This document shows positions 1 through 9,979 of a stretch of DNA of 64,000 nt, one piece after another. Position 1 is the first letter of the stretch. Each line of letters begins with the position of its first letter. A model generated the notes under the pieces. That model was not told where the DNA came from. It was given only the letters and a program-made list of their open reading frames with translations, and ran no database searches. The position numbers were made by a program, and so were the translations under genes. The DNA is taken from contig NZ_ANNU01000005.1 of NCBI RefSeq assembly GCF_000346615.1, positions 124,001 through 188,000 of the forward strand, given 5' to 3'. Source of the DNA: Nafulsella turpanensis ZLM-10. Lineage in GTDB: Bacteria; Bacteroidota; Bacteroidia; Cytophagales; Cyclobacteriaceae.

Positions 1-1584
1 AACGAGAAAGTAATCGTCCGCATTACTGAATGGCCGGGCAAAAGCAAAAACCCCGAAGGTAAGGTGGTGCGGGTATTAGGGAAAGCCGGAGAAAACGAAG
101 CAGAAATCCATTCGATTATGGCCGAGTTCGACCTGCCCTTCGAATTCCCGAAGGGTGTGGAAACACAGGCCAAACGCATCAGCGAAAATATTACCGACGA
201 AGAAATAGCTAAACGCCGCGATTTCCGGCAGGTAACTACCCTTACCGTCGACCCGTTCGATGCCAAAGATTTTGACGACGCCCTTTCGCTTCGCCTGCTC
301 GAGAACGGCCACTACGAAATAGGTATCCACATTGCTGATGTATCGCAGTATGTAGGGGTTGGCACCGTACTCGATAAAGAAGCCATTGAACGCGCTACCT
401 CTGTGTACCTGGTCGACCGCACCATTCCAATGCTGCCCGAAAGGCTGTCGAACGAGCTTTGCTCCCTGCGGCCTAATGAAGATAAACTGACCTTTTCGGC
501 TGTTTTCGAGATGGACCAGAATGCACAGATTATTTCTGAATGGTTTGGCCGCACCATTATCCACTCCGACCGCCGCTTTACTTACGAAGAAGCTCAGGAG
601 CGGATAGAAAGTCTGCAGGGCGACTTTGCCCGGGAGCTGACTATTCTTAACACCCTGGCGCTAAAAATGCGGGCCGAGCGCTTTTCGCGCGGGGCCATCA
701 ATTTCGAAACCACCGAAGTAAAATTCAGGCTCGACGAAAAAGGAAAGCCACTGGAAGTTATTCCAAAGGTGCGAAAAGATGCCCATAAAATGATTGAGGA
801 ATGGATGCTGCTGACCAACAAGCGGGTGGCGGAGTTCATCTACAACAAGGGCAAATCACGAAAAACCAGCCCAACCTTCGTTTATCGTACCCACGATTCG
901 CCCAAGGCAGAAAAATTAGAAGCCTTCTCGGTTTTTGCCCGTAAATTCGGCCACCAGCTCAGCACCGAAGAAGAAGCTATTTCGGCCTCCCTGAATAAGC
1001 TGCTAACCGATGTGGAAGGTAAGCCGGAGCAGAATGTGCTGGAGACCCTGGCCATCCGCAGTATGGCCAAAGCCAAGTATACGACGGAGCCTGACGGCCA
1101 CTTTGGCCTGGCCTTTAAGCACTATACCCACTTTACCTCTCCCATCCGCCGCTATCCCGATATGATGGTGCACCGCCTGTTACAGCATTACCTCGACGGT
1201 GGCAAATCGGCCGGTAAGGAAAAGTATGAAAAGCTCTGCCAGCATAGCAGCGAGCGGGAGAAGCGTGCCGCCGATGCCGAACGTGCTTCCATTAAGTACA
1301 AGCAGGTTGAATTTATGCAACTGCAGGAAGATAAAGTATTCGAAGGCGTAGTATCCGGCGTAACTGAATGGGGCATATATGTAGAGATTGTAGAAACCAA
1401 ATGCGAAGGCATGGTGCGCCTCTCGGACATGAAGGACGATTACTACGAATATGACGAGCAAAATTACCGGATCATTGGCAAAAGCAATAAAAAGATGATT
1501 ACTTTGGGCGATAAAGTAAAGGTGCGGGTAACGAATACTGATATCGATCGCCGCACCATCGATCTGGAGTTTGCTAAAGAATAA
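1..1584 (+). CDS. rnr: Ribonuclease R (RNB-family 3'-5' exoribonuclease), 5' end cut by the window edge
   Basis: Processive 3'-5' exoribonuclease that degrades structured RNA in the cytoplasm. The frame is open from base 1 without a start, so the N-terminal cold-shock part is mostly outside the window and 527 residues remain. The first residues (VIVRITEWP, then NPEGKVVRVLG) match the cold-shock domain end of RNase R. The RNB catalytic core follows, with DPFDAKDFDD at window residues 84-93 supplying the metal-binding aspartates. A C-terminal S1 domain covers about residues 440-520 (VFEGVVSGVTEWGIYVEI). It ends one base before the ATG of the prenyl synthetase, so the two are probably co-transcribed. 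RNase II is the alternative; the S1 end and spacing favour RNase R. Confidence 0.95.
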   Translation, partial: NEKVIVRITEWPGKSKNPEGKVVRVLGKAGENEAEIHSIMAEFDLPFEFPKGVETQAKRISENITDEEIAKRRDFRQVTTLTVDPFDAKDFDDALSLRLLENGHYEIGIHIADVSQYVGVGTVLDKEAIERATSVYLVDRTIPMLPERLSNELCSLRPNEDKLTFSAVFEMDQNAQIISEWFGRTIIHSDRRFTYEEAQERIESLQGDFARELTILNTLALKMRAERFSRGAINFETTEVKFRLDEKGKPLEVIPKVRKDAHKMIEEWMLLTNKRVAEFIYNKGKSRKTSPTFVYRTHDSPKAEKLEAFSVFARKFGHQLSTEEEAISASLNKLLTDVEGKPEQNVLETLAIRSMAKAKYTTEPDGHFGLAFKHYTHFTSPIRRYPDMMVHRLLQHYLDGGKSAGKEKYEKLCQHSSEREKRAADAERASIKYKQVEFMQLQEDKVFEGVVSGVTEWGIYVEIVETKCEGMVRLSDMKDDYYEYDEQNYRIIGKSNKKMITLGDKVKVRVTNTDIDRRTIDLEFAKE

Positions 1585-1585
1585 T

Positions 1586-2566
1586 ATGAAGGACCCCTAC
1601 CTCCACGGCCTGGTAGATACCATTAACAGGGAAATTGCCCATTACACTTTCGGTGAAGATCCGGCAGAGCTGTATGAGCCCATCCGTTATATGATGGCAC
1701 TGGGCGGTAAGCGCCTCCGCCCGGTGCTTACCCTTTTAGGGCATTCACTCTGGAAAGAAGATACGGCAAACGCCCTTAAACCTGCGCTTGCCGTAGAGGT
1801 ATTCCATAATTTCACACTCATGCACGACGATATTATGGACCAGGCGCCCCTCAGGCGCGGCGAGCCTACGGTGCATGAAAAGTGGAATGCCAATATTGCT
1901 ATTTTGAGCGGCGATGTAATGCTGGTAAAGGCTTATGAATTGCTGTTAAATGCCCAGCCGGCTATTTTAAAAAGCGTACTGCAAAAATTTAACCAGTGCG
2001 CGGCCGAGGTATGTGAAGGGCAGCAGTTCGACATGAACTTCGAAAGCCGCCAGCAGGTAAGCCAGGAAGAGTACCTGAACATGATACGGTTAAAAACGGC
2101 CGTGCTGCTGGGCTTTAGCCTCGAGCTGGGCGCCATGCTGGCCGGTGCCTCTGAGGCTGAAAGTGCACAACTTTATCAGTTTGGCACCAACATAGGCATA
2201 GGCTTTCAGCTCCAGGACGACCTACTGGATGTATATGCCGATAAGGAAAAGTTTGGCAAACAGGTGGGGGGAGATATTCTTTCCAACAAAAAAACCTTTT
2301 TGCTGATTAATGCCCTTGAAAGAGCAGAAGGCGCCACCGCTACTCAGCTCCAAAGCTGGCTGCAAAAAACCAGCTATGAACCGGAAGAAAAAGTAGCTGC
2401 CATTACTGCTATTTATGAGCAATTAGGTATACGTGCACTTACCGAGGCCAAAATGAATGAATATTTTGAGCAGGCTTTTAGCCTCCTCGACCAACTCGAG
2501 CTGCCCGAAGAGCGAAAAAAGAGGCTCCTCAGCTTTACCCACCAACTTATAATGCGCGACAAATAA
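1586..2566 (+). CDS. Polyprenyl diphosphate synthase (isoprenoid chain elongation)
   Basis: Trans-prenyltransferase of 326 aa that condenses isopentenyl diphosphate onto allylic diphosphates, for quinone or carotenoid side chains. Both aspartate-rich motifs are intact: DDIMD at residues 81-85, preceded by GKRLRP at 41-46, and DDLLD at 211-215. I start at the ATG at 1586, just after the rnr stop, rather than the TTG at 1571 inside rnr. The stop overlaps the next ATG by one base (TAATG), which suggests translational coupling with the rhomboid gene. Product chain length cannot be set from sequence; an aromatic residue lies five positions before the first motif (Phe76), which in some families limits the chain. 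Confidence 0.93.
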   Translation: MKDPYLHGLVDTINREIAHYTFGEDPAELYEPIRYMMALGGKRLRPVLTLLGHSLWKEDTANALKPALAVEVFHNFTLMHDDIMDQAPLRRGEPTVHEKWNANIAILSGDVMLVKAYELLLNAQPAILKSVLQKFNQCAAEVCEGQQFDMNFESRQQVSQEEYLNMIRLKTAVLLGFSLELGAMLAGASEAESAQLYQFGTNIGIGFQLQDDLLDVYADKEKFGKQVGGDILSNKKTFLLINALERAEGATATQLQSWLQKTSYEPEEKVAAITAIYEQLGIRALTEAKMNEYFEQAFSLLDQLELPEERKKRLLSFTHQLIMRDK

Positions 2567-3180
2567 TGACCACCCTTTTTCTTATTGTCTTTACTTCTGC
2601 CATTAGTATTATTGCCTGGCAAAAGCCTGCACTGCAGGAGAAGCTGCTCTTCCATCCCTACAGTGTAAAGCATCGGAGCGAGTACTTTCGTTTTATTACA
2701 GGAGGCTTTGTTCACAGCGGCTGGGTGCACCTTTTCTTTAATATGTTTACTCTCTACTTTTTCGGGGCCAACATAGAATATCTTTTTAATAGTATGTTTG
2801 GTCCCGAAGGATTTGCCTACCTGCTCACCCTATTCCTGATTGGCGTAATTGTATCGGATATTCCTACTTTTCTGAAATATAAAGACCGACCGCACTACCG
2901 CTCACTTGGCGCATCGGGTGGCGTAGCCTCCGTTATTTTCTGCAGCATCATGTTCTTTCCGGTAGAGCCACTCTGCCTCTATGGCATCCTGTGTATCCCG
3001 GGTTTTATCCTGGGGCCGCTTTTCCTGATTTACTCCTACTACCAGGGCAAGAAAATGGCCGACAATATTAACCACGATGCCCACTTCTATGGCGCACTCT
3101 TCGGCATTGCCTTCAGTATTTTTGTAGATGCAGGAGTAATTGGAAATTTCTTTCAGCAGGTTATTCATTATCAGTTTTAA
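2566..3180 (+). CDS. Rhomboid-family intramembrane serine protease
   Basis: Predicted integral-membrane protease of 204 aa that cleaves transmembrane substrates within the bilayer. The catalytic serine motif GASGG gives Ser117 and the helix-6 histidine is His173 (DAHFYGALFG). HSGWVHLFFNMFTLYFFG (residues 50-67) is the typical H-x-x-x-N helix. About six membrane segments are visible and there is no extra soluble domain, so this is the compact bacterial form. Its last 20 bases overlap the 3' end of the convergent histidine kinase gene. Substrate unknown. Confidence 0.92.
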   Translation: MTTLFLIVFTSAISIIAWQKPALQEKLLFHPYSVKHRSEYFRFITGGFVHSGWVHLFFNMFTLYFFGANIEYLFNSMFGPEGFAYLLTLFLIGVIVSDIPTFLKYKDRPHYRSLGASGGVASVIFCSIMFFPVEPLCLYGILCIPGFILGPLFLIYSYYQGKKMADNINHDAHFYGALFGIAFSIFVDAGVIGNFFQQVIHYQF

Positions 3181-4885
3181 CCCGCTTCGCTTTCCGATCT
3201 TTCAGAAAGAGGCTACTGTTGCCATTCCGTTGTTTTTCGGCGTGCTCTGCACTAGGCAGGTAAACAATAAAGGTACTCCCGAGTCCCAGTTGACTCTTTA
3301 AGTTTATATACCCTCCCAGCCGTTCAACGATACTACTAACGATGTATAGGCCCAGTCCGCTGCCTGTTGACTTTTCATGGCCCCGGAAATACATTTCATA
3401 GATCCGGTCCCGAATGCTTTCGCTGATACCAGGGCCATTATCGGCTACCGACAGCATAATGCCCTGCGCCTGCGCCTTTACCTCTATGGTTATTTTCGGC
3501 TCATTATTATTGCGAAATTTAACGCTGTTATCGAGCAGGTAAAACAGGAGACTCCTTACCAGCTTCTCATCACTGTTAAAAGGCTCTTCAAGCTGAATTT
3601 TATTTTCCACCTTCAGCTGGTATTTATGGAAGTCTGCCTCAAAGGCACTGCACACCTGCTCCACGAGCGATCGCATACAAACAGGGCCTATGCTCAGGTC
3701 TTCCTGCTTAATTTTAGTGATGGCAATTAATTCATTTAACACAAATTCAAGGTGGCGGGTACGCTCCTCGAGCAGCCGGATATAATGGAGTGAAAAATCT
3801 TCTTTCACTTCAATGGCAGCGATATTCAACAGGCCGCTTAAGGTCGCTACCGGGCCACGTAAATTATGGCTGGCTTTGTACATAAAGGTCATCAGCTCCT
3901 GGTGCACCTTCTCCGAACGGAGCTCTGCCATTTTACGGTCAGTAACCGGATAGGCGATGGTCATATAACGGTGTACTCCATTAAACTCATCCTGCACCGG
4001 CACCACGGCCAGGTCCACCCAAAAAAGGCTGCCATCCTTTGCCTGGTTACATACCTCACCTCTCCATACTTCGCCACTTCGCACCGTTTTATACAGCCTC
4101 CTGAAAAAAGCGTCGGAATGGTAGCCGGACTTTATCATACTATGGCTATTCCCCAGCAGTTCTTCCCTGCTGTAGCCGCTTACTTCACAAAATTTAGAAT
4201 TTACATCCAGGATAATACCATCGATGTCGGTTACCGACAGCAGCGCACTCCGGTCGAGGGCTTTTTTGTAGTGGATTAGCTCATTGTTAATGCGAAGGCG
4301 CTCCTTCTCGACCTTCACCAGGCGGGTAACATCACTGGCCATTACGAGCTTTGCAGGCTTTTGCTGGTACTCTATTGACTGCACCATCAGGTCGAGATAC
4401 AGTATCTTACCACTGGAGGAAACAAACTGGCGCACCCCCTGGCCTTCATCTCCCTCCTTGCCTAGAAAACTCCAGGGAGTATGCTGCCTGTCCAAAGCAG
4501 GAATTTCTTCGGGTAAAACTTCTTGTGGGGCTGCAGAAAACTCAAATAGCTGAAGTGCAGATTGGTTCATAAAGAGCACCTTTTGCTCTTCGTTGCTAAT
4601 CCACATGGGCTGCGGACTTTCTTCATACAATCTGCGGAAATTAGTTTCGCTTTTTTGCCACTGCCCTAAACTTTGCTCCATCTTCTCCTGGTAGCGCTGC
4701 AGTAAAAAAAACAGCAAAGCAGCCGTTACTATTATAAAGAAGAAGCCCTTCATCATCTCCACATCCAGGTAATCAGACGGGCCTGCAAGGCGATAGAGCA
4801 ATTCGCCGGAGAGATAAACCCACAACAGCCCCAGGAGCGCAAATACAGCTACTATTTTTTTAGGGTCTGGTAGATCTATCTTCAT
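3161..4885 (-). CDS. PAS-domain sensor histidine kinase, membrane-anchored
   Basis: Two-component sensor kinase of 574 aa. Two N-terminal membrane helices (about residues 10-28 and 46-64) have almost nothing between them, so there is no large periplasmic sensor. Two PAS domains follow (about 75-190 and 205-330; the second contains GYSREELLG). The dimerisation/phosphoacceptor helix carries His340 in HNLRGP, and the HATPase domain shows DNGPGI and GSGLGL. There is no receiver domain and no adjacent regulator, so it is an orphan kinase that probably senses a cytoplasmic or membrane cue through PAS. It converges on and overlaps the rhomboid gene by 20 bp. Confidence 0.93.
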   Translation of the reverse strand: MKIDLPDPKKIVAVFALLGLLWVYLSGELLYRLAGPSDYLDVEMMKGFFFIIVTAALLFFLLQRYQEKMEQSLGQWQKSETNFRRLYEESPQPMWISNEEQKVLFMNQSALQLFEFSAAPQEVLPEEIPALDRQHTPWSFLGKEGDEGQGVRQFVSSSGKILYLDLMVQSIEYQQKPAKLVMASDVTRLVKVEKERLRINNELIHYKKALDRSALLSVTDIDGIILDVNSKFCEVSGYSREELLGNSHSMIKSGYHSDAFFRRLYKTVRSGEVWRGEVCNQAKDGSLFWVDLAVVPVQDEFNGVHRYMTIAYPVTDRKMAELRSEKVHQELMTFMYKASHNLRGPVATLSGLLNIAAIEVKEDFSLHYIRLLEERTRHLEFVLNELIAITKIKQEDLSIGPVCMRSLVEQVCSAFEADFHKYQLKVENKIQLEEPFNSDEKLVRSLLFYLLDNSVKFRNNNEPKITIEVKAQAQGIMLSVADNGPGISESIRDRIYEMYFRGHEKSTGSGLGLYIVSSIVERLGGYINLKSQLGLGSTFIVYLPSAEHAEKQRNGNSSLFLKDRKAKRVKTDNE

Positions 4886-5171
4886 ATACGCTGGTTGCTG
4901 GGCTATACTTTTTCGGGACTGCCCCTCCTGCTAAGGGATACGGCCTGCTTATACAACAAAAAAATAGCTTCCCGCTTTTAAGTTACCTCAAAAAATTTAT
5001 TCTCTAAATAATAAAACAATGTTATTTTACAGAATAACCTACTAGCCAGGCGGTTTCCGCTAGCTTTATAACTATGACTCCTGAAGTACTTTTATACTGT
5101 TGTGGGATTACAACATCCACAAATGAACTTTGTTATGAAAAGAAGCTATGCCGACTCCGGCAAAAAGAGAG
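4886..5171. other. Intergenic, upstream of the histidine kinase
   Basis: AT-rich stretch between the kinase start and the rpmA terminator. It should hold the kinase promoter, but I see no convincing TTTG/TAnnTTTG pair. Short open frames here have no recognisable protein features. Confidence 0.5.
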
Positions 5172-5212
5172 GATAAAAGAAAAGCACAACATAGATGAAC
5201 TATGCTGTGCTT
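5172..5212 (-). terminator. Intrinsic terminator of rplU-rpmA
   Basis: On the minus strand a 13-bp stem with one mismatch (AAGCACAGCATAG paired with CTATGTTGTGCTT, 5182-5212) is followed by TTTTCTTTTATCC. It lies just downstream of the rpmA stop. Confidence 0.8.
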
Positions 5213-5247
5213 CTAATATATGCTATCCTGCTCAGAGAGCAGCTGCC

Positions 5248-5508
5248 TTAAGCTTCTATTGGATCAACAGAAACGTATGAGCGGCCGTTGGTTGTCTTCT
5301 TGAAGGTTACAGTTCCAGTGGTTAGAGCAAAAAGGGTATGGTCTTTACCAATACCTACATTTTCGCCAGGATGGTGCTGTGTACCTCTCTGGCGTACAAT
5401 AATGTTTCCGGCAATGGCATGCTGGCCACCGAAAATCTTTACACCAAGTCTTTTACTGTGCGACTCACGACCGTTACGGGAACTACCTGCGCCTTTCTTG
5501 TGTGCCAT
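5248..5508 (-). CDS. rpmA: 50S ribosomal protein L27
   Basis: Large-subunit ribosomal protein of 86 aa whose N-terminal tail reaches the peptidyl-transferase centre. It begins [16 protein letters not shown], with no cleavable N-terminal extension of the kind found in Firmicutes. It continues with the family signature [12 protein letters not shown] and GNIIVRQRG. It lies 64 bp downstream of rplU in the usual L21-L27 order and is followed by a terminator, so the two form a simple operon. Confidence 0.98.
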   Translation of the reverse strand: MAHKKGAGSSRNGRESHSKRLGVKIFGGQHAIAGNIIVRQRGTQHHPGENVGIGKDHTLFALTTGTVTFKKTTNGRSYVSVDPIEA

Positions 5509-5572
5509 AGTATTAAATAGTTTTTTAGTTGTTAGTGATGAGTTGCTGGCTAAATTAAACCAACACCGCCAA

Positions 5573-5884
5573 CTACTTTGAAATTTTTTCGATTAAAACT
5601 TTAGTAAATTCCTGGCGGTGACCATTCTTCTTTCTGTAGCCTTTTCTGCGCTTCTTCTTGAAGACTATTACCTTATCACCCTTCAGGTGTCCGAGTATTT
5701 TACCCGATACCTTGGCACCCGCTACTGCAGGGGCACCTACCTCGACATCCTGGCCATTGCCTATCAGCAATACCTGGTCGAATTCTACGGAAGCGCCTTC
5801 TTCGCCCTCCATCTTTGGAGCATAAACGAATTGGTCTTGCGTTACTTTGAACTGCTTTCCTAGTATGTCAACTATTGCGTACAT
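5573..5884 (-). CDS. rplU: 50S ribosomal protein L21
   Basis: Ribosomal protein of 103 aa that binds 23S rRNA. It begins [14 protein letters not shown] and carries the basic C-terminal block [16 protein letters not shown] typical of L21. It has the normal bacterial length, without the long acidic C-terminal extension of some Bacteroidota L21 proteins. First gene of the rplU-rpmA operon, with a good lineage-type promoter about 40 bp upstream. Confidence 0.98.
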   Translation of the reverse strand: MYAIVDILGKQFKVTQDQFVYAPKMEGEEGASVEFDQVLLIGNGQDVEVGAPAVAGAKVSGKILGHLKGDKVIVFKKKRRKGYRKKNGHRQEFTKVLIEKISK

Positions 5885-5922
5885 TGAAATATTTATTATA
5901 CGGTCTATGATTTATAGAACCG

Positions 5923-5953
5923 CAAAAGTAGAAAATATTTCACTAATATCAAA
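5923..5953 (-). promoter_or_regulatory. Bacteroidota-type promoter for rplU-rpmA
   Basis: Reading the minus strand: TTTG (5950-5953), 19 nt, then TACTTTTG (5923-5930). This fits the -33 TTTG / -7 TAnnTTTG consensus of the primary sigma factor of this phylum, and lies 38 bp before the rplU start. Confidence 0.65.
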
Positions 5954-5997
5954 ATCATGTAAGAATGCCTGTCCATCAAACCAAAATGGTGCCAAAC

Positions 5998-6354
5998 TTA
6001 TACACAGGCCGTTGTGAATAAAAAGTGGCAAAAAAAAATAGGCCTTTTCATTCTCTTACAGGCTGATATATAGAGGGTTACGAAAGTAGAACAAAACCAA
6101 TATTTCAAAAAAAATTATTCATGTAACTTTCTGCTTAACAAGCAGTTAATATAGTGTACTTACACAAACGCTTAAAGCATGTGGATTACTTTAAAGGAAA
6201 AACAAGACGTTGTAAATGACCGTTAGTTTTTTAATATTTGTAAACACACCCCCACAAAATTCCAGGGGCCTTTTTCCGGATCGCTAGCTCTATTTGTTGC
6301 CATACAAACAGCCATCCGCTCCACGTAATATTTATTAATAAAATAAAAGGAAAC
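5998..6354. promoter_or_regulatory. nrdB upstream region with DnaA-box-like sites
   Basis: TTATACACA (5998-6006) and TGTGAATAA (6013-6021, reverse of TTATTCACA) form a convergent pair of DnaA-box-like 9-mers 6 bp apart. A third site, TGTGGATTA (6180-6188), has one mismatch to the reversed consensus TTATCCACA. The rest of the stretch up to nrdB is AT-rich and must contain the nrdB promoter, but no clear -33/-7 pair stands out. Function of the boxes is inferred only. Confidence 0.35.
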
Positions 6355-7350
6355 ATGAGCCGTAAAGCCGAAGCAGAAGAACCCATTCTGAAAGAAAATA
6401 AAGACCGCTTTGTTCTTTTTCCAATTCAGCATAACGACATCTGGGAGTTTTATAAAAAAGCAGAGGCAAGCTTCTGGACGGCCGAGGAAATTGACCTGAG
6501 CCAGGACATGAGCGACTGGGAAAATAATATGAATGACGGCGAGCGCCACTTCATCTCCCACGTACTCGCTTTCTTTGCCGCTTCCGACGGCATTGTAAAT
6601 GAAAACCTGGCCGAAAATTTTGTATCGGAAGTGCAGTACACCGAAGCCAAATTCTTTTATGGTTTCCAGATTGCCATGGAGAACATCCACTCCGAAACCT
6701 ACTCGCTCCTTATCGATACTTATGTTAAAGACGGCAAGGAAAAAGATCGCCTCTTCAAAGCTATCGAAACCATGCCCTGCGTGGCTAAAAAAGCCGAATG
6801 GGCCCTCCGCTGGATAGACGAAGGCTCTTTTGCCGAGCGCCTCGTGGCTTTTGCCGCAGTGGAAGGTATTTTCTTCAGCGGCTCTTTCTGCTCACTCTTC
6901 TGGCTTAAAAAACGTGGACTCATGCCGGGCCTTACCTTCTCTAACGAACTTATTTCGCGCGACGAAGGCCTGCACTGCGACTTTGCCTGCCACCTCTACA
7001 CCAAGCACCTCAACCACCAGCTTCCTAAAGAAACCGTGGTGTCAATTATTAAAGATGCGGTGGAAATAGAAAAAGAATTTGTAACGGATGCATTGCCTGT
7101 GGGTCTGATTGGCATGAATGCCGAGCTTATGTGCCAGTACATTGAATTTGTGGCCGACCGTTTGCTCGGGGAGCTCGACTGCCCGAAACAATATGGCTCT
7201 AAAAACCCCTTCGACTTTATGGAGATGATTTCCCTGCAGGGAAAAACCAACTTCTTTGAGAAGAGGGTAGCCGAATACCAGAAAGCTGGTGTAATGAAGA
7301 ATGAGGAAGACGGTGATAAGCCCAAGTTTTCCCTCGACGAAGATTTTTAG
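6355..7350 (+). CDS. nrdB: Ribonucleoside-diphosphate reductase beta subunit (class Ia R2)
   Basis: Small subunit of aerobic ribonucleotide reductase, 331 aa; it holds the diiron-tyrosyl radical cofactor needed to make dNTPs. All six iron ligands are in place with family spacing: Asp78, Glu109, His112, Glu170, Glu204 and His207. The radical tyrosine is Tyr116 in ENIHSETY. The [14 protein letters not shown] context resembles the eukaryotic-type R2. The C-terminal tail ends FSLDEDF, the acidic, Phe-ending peptide that docks on R1. It lies 153 bp upstream of nrdA (order B-A rather than A-B). Confidence 0.97.
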   Translation: MSRKAEAEEPILKENKDRFVLFPIQHNDIWEFYKKAEASFWTAEEIDLSQDMSDWENNMNDGERHFISHVLAFFAASDGIVNENLAENFVSEVQYTEAKFFYGFQIAMENIHSETYSLLIDTYVKDGKEKDRLFKAIETMPCVAKKAEWALRWIDEGSFAERLVAFAAVEGIFFSGSFCSLFWLKKRGLMPGLTFSNELISRDEGLHCDFACHLYTKHLNHQLPKETVVSIIKDAVEIEKEFVTDALPVGLIGMNAELMCQYIEFVADRLLGELDCPKQYGSKNPFDFMEMISLQGKTNFFEKRVAEYQKAGVMKNEEDGDKPKFSLDEDF

Positions 7351-7503
7351 TCCCTGACGGGTAGTCCCCGATGGGTAGTCCAGGGGGCCGAAGGGCCACC
7401 TATGGAATTCCGGACTGGCAACCATTTTTTCGGCTTGCCGGAAGCCTGCACCTTCAGGTGTATATTTTAAAAGTACAAGACCAACACCTTAAAACCTTTA
7501 CAA
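7351..7503. repeat. nrdB-nrdA spacer with short direct and inverted repeats
   Basis: The spacer has GGGTAGTCC twice in tandem (7359-7382), a tight GGCC-GAA-GGCC inverted repeat, and CACCT-TC-AGGTG (7449-7460). None is followed by a T-run, so I do not call a terminator. Read-through from nrdB to nrdA is likely. Confidence 0.4.
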
Positions 7504-9885
7504 ATGTTTGTTATAAAACGCGACGGAAGACGAGAATCGGTAAAGTTCGACAAAGTAACTGCCCGAGTGGAAAAACTGTGCTACGGGCTCGACACCCATT
7601 ACGTTGATCCGGTAGATGTTGCCAAAAAGGTCATCAACGGCATTTATGATGGTGTAACCACTCAACAGCTCGACAACCTTGCTGCCGAAACAGCGGCCAG
7701 CATGACCACCCGCCACCCCGATTACGCCCTCCTGGCAGCTCGTATTGCCATTTCTAACCTGCATAAAACTACCAGCAAGTCCTTCACCAACACCATGAAG
7801 CGGCTCTACACCTATGTAGACCCTAAAACCGGTGAAAATGCTTCGCTCATCTCTAAGGAAACCTATGGCGTAATTAAAAAGCACGCGGCCCTGCTCGATT
7901 CTACCATTATTTACGACCGCGACTTTAGCTACGACTACTTCGGCTACAAAACGCTGGAGCGCTCGTACCTGATGAAGCTCGATGGTAAAATCGTGGAACG
8001 TCCGCAGCATATGCTCATGCGTGTTGCCATTGGTATACACGGCGAAGATATTGAGGCCGCCATTGAAACTTACCACCTGCTAAGCGAAAAGTGGTTTACC
8101 CACGCCACGCCTACGCTCTTTAACGCCGGTACGCCCAAGCCTCAGCTTTCGAGCTGTTTCCTGCTGACCATGAAGGAAGACAGCATCGACGGTATATACG
8201 ATACCCTTAAGCAGTGTGCTAAAATCTCACAGTCTGCCGGTGGTATTGGCCTGAGCATGCATAACATTCGCGCAACAGGCTCTTATATTAAAGGCACCAA
8301 CGGCACCTCCAATGGCCTGGTACCCATGATTCGCGTATTCAACGATACTGCCCGCTATGTAGACCAGGGCGGCGGTAAGCGTAAAGGCGCTTTTGCCATG
8401 TACCTCGAACCATGGCATGCCGATGTGTTCGACTTCCTGGAGCTGAAAAAGAACCACGGTAAAGAAGAAATGCGTGCCCGCGACCTCTTCTACGCCCTCT
8501 GGATTTCCGACCTCTTTATGAAGCGCGTGGAGAGCAATGAAATGTGGTCGCTCTTCTGCCCTAACGAAGCACCCGGCCTTGCCGACTGCTATGGCGATGA
8601 GTTTGAAAAGCTGTACGAAAAGTATGAGCGCGAAGGTCGCTATCGTAAGCAGGTAAAAGCGCAGGACCTGTGGTTCGAAATTCTTGAATCGCAAATCGAA
8701 ACGGGCGTGCCATACATGCTGTATAAAGACCATGCCAACCGCAAGAGCAATCAGAAGAACCTCGGTACCATTAAGAGCTCTAACCTCTGTACCGAAATTA
8801 TGGAGTACACCGCTCCGGACGAGGTAGCCGTATGTAACCTGGCTTCTATTGCCCTTCCGAAGTTTGTGACCGAAGGTGAAAATGGTAAGCTGTACTTCGA
8901 CCATAAAAAGCTGTATGACATTACCTATGTAGCCACCAAAAACCTGAACAAGGTTATTGACATCAACTATTACCCGGTACCGGAAGCGCGCAACTCCAAC
9001 ATGCGCCACCGCCCCATTGGTTTAGGCGTACAGGGCTTAGCCGATGCCTTTATCATGCTGCGCATGCCATTCGAATCGGAAGAAGCCAAGCGCCTGAACG
9101 AGGACATCTTCGAAACAATTTATTATGCGGCCATGACGGCCTCCAAAGACCTGGCGATAAAAGAAGGACCTTACGAGACCTTCAAAGGCTCTCCGGTAAG
9201 CAAGGGCATTTTCCAGTTCGATATGTGGGGTGTAACACCTAAAAGCAATCGCTGGGACTGGACTGCATTGAAGCAGGAAGTTCGCAAGCATGGCGTTCGT
9301 AACTCTCTGCTGGTAGCGCCAATGCCAACGGCCTCTACTTCGCAGATACTGGGGAACAACGAATGCTTCGAGCCCTATACTACCAACATTTATACCCGCC
9401 GTACCCTTTCCGGTGAATTTATCGTGGTGAATAAGCACCTGATGAAAGACCTGATTAAGCTTGGCCTGTGGGATGACAACATGAAGAACCGTCTGATTGA
9501 AGCAAATGGCTCCATTCAGGGTATTCCTCAGATTCCGCAGAACATCAAGGATATTTACCGTACGGTTTGGGAAATTTCGCAGAAAACCATTCTTGAAATG
9601 GCCGCCGACCGTGGCGCGTATATCTGCCAGAGCCAGAGCCTCAATGTACACATTCAGGACCCGAACTTCGGAAAGCTTACGTCCATGCACTTCTACGCCT
9701 GGAAGAAGGGCCTCAAAACCGGTATGTACTACCTGCGTACCAAAGCAGCCGCTTCGGCCATACAGTTTACCGTGGAGAAGCAAAAGCAGCAGGAGCAGAT
9801 TACTGCCGAACAACTCGACCAGAACCGCTCCGACATGGCCTGCTCTCTCGATAACCCCGACGCCTGCGAAGCCTGCGGAAGCTAA
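7504..9885 (+). CDS. nrdA: Ribonucleoside-diphosphate reductase alpha subunit (class Ia R1)
   Basis: Catalytic subunit of aerobic ribonucleotide reductase, 793 aa. It starts with an ATP-cone ([16 protein letters not shown], residues 3-18), the allosteric activity site that lets dATP shut the enzyme down. The R1 barrel shows the active-site motifs LSSCFLLTM and [10 protein letters not shown] and the radical-transfer-region sequence [14 protein letters not shown]. The last residues, CEACGS, provide the swinging CxxC pair that is re-reduced by thioredoxin or glutaredoxin. Works with NrdB immediately upstream. A terminator follows 42 bp after the stop. Confidence 0.97.
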   Translation: MFVIKRDGRRESVKFDKVTARVEKLCYGLDTHYVDPVDVAKKVINGIYDGVTTQQLDNLAAETAASMTTRHPDYALLAARIAISNLHKTTSKSFTNTMKRLYTYVDPKTGENASLISKETYGVIKKHAALLDSTIIYDRDFSYDYFGYKTLERSYLMKLDGKIVERPQHMLMRVAIGIHGEDIEAAIETYHLLSEKWFTHATPTLFNAGTPKPQLSSCFLLTMKEDSIDGIYDTLKQCAKISQSAGGIGLSMHNIRATGSYIKGTNGTSNGLVPMIRVFNDTARYVDQGGGKRKGAFAMYLEPWHADVFDFLELKKNHGKEEMRARDLFYALWISDLFMKRVESNEMWSLFCPNEAPGLADCYGDEFEKLYEKYEREGRYRKQVKAQDLWFEILESQIETGVPYMLYKDHANRKSNQKNLGTIKSSNLCTEIMEYTAPDEVAVCNLASIALPKFVTEGENGKLYFDHKKLYDITYVATKNLNKVIDINYYPVPEARNSNMRHRPIGLGVQGLADAFIMLRMPFESEEAKRLNEDIFETIYYAAMTASKDLAIKEGPYETFKGSPVSKGIFQFDMWGVTPKSNRWDWTALKQEVRKHGVRNSLLVAPMPTASTSQILGNNECFEPYTTNIYTRRTLSGEFIVVNKHLMKDLIKLGLWDDNMKNRLIEANGSIQGIPQIPQNIKDIYRTVWEISQKTILEMAADRGAYICQSQSLNVHIQDPNFGKLTSMHFYAWKKGLKTGMYYLRTKAAASAIQFTVEKQKQQEQITAEQLDQNRSDMACSLDNPDACEACGS

Positions 9886-9927
9886 AACTTTGTCTTAGCC
9901 AACTATTTAGTTTACAAACGATGGATT

Positions 9928-9955
9928 AGCCCCTCTAAAAAGGGGCTTTTCTTTA
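9928..9955 (+). terminator. Intrinsic terminator of nrdBA
   Basis: AGCCCC (9928-9933) pairs with GGGGCT (9942-9947) across an 8-nt A-rich loop, followed by TTTCTTT. Confidence 0.85.
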
Positions 9956-9979
9956 AAACACAAATAACAATAGATAACA

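Noticed and set aside
6061-6160. NrdR-box-like sequences upstream of nrdB (GCTGATATATAGAGGG and CAGTTAATATAGTGTA)
   Set aside because: Only partial matches to the NrdR palindrome, and they are about 80 bp apart rather than the three-turn spacing typical of NrdR box pairs.
7498-9813. Long minus-strand frames opposite nrdA (192, 260 and 258 codons)
   Set aside because: Shadows of the nrdA coding sequence; nrdA is unambiguous.
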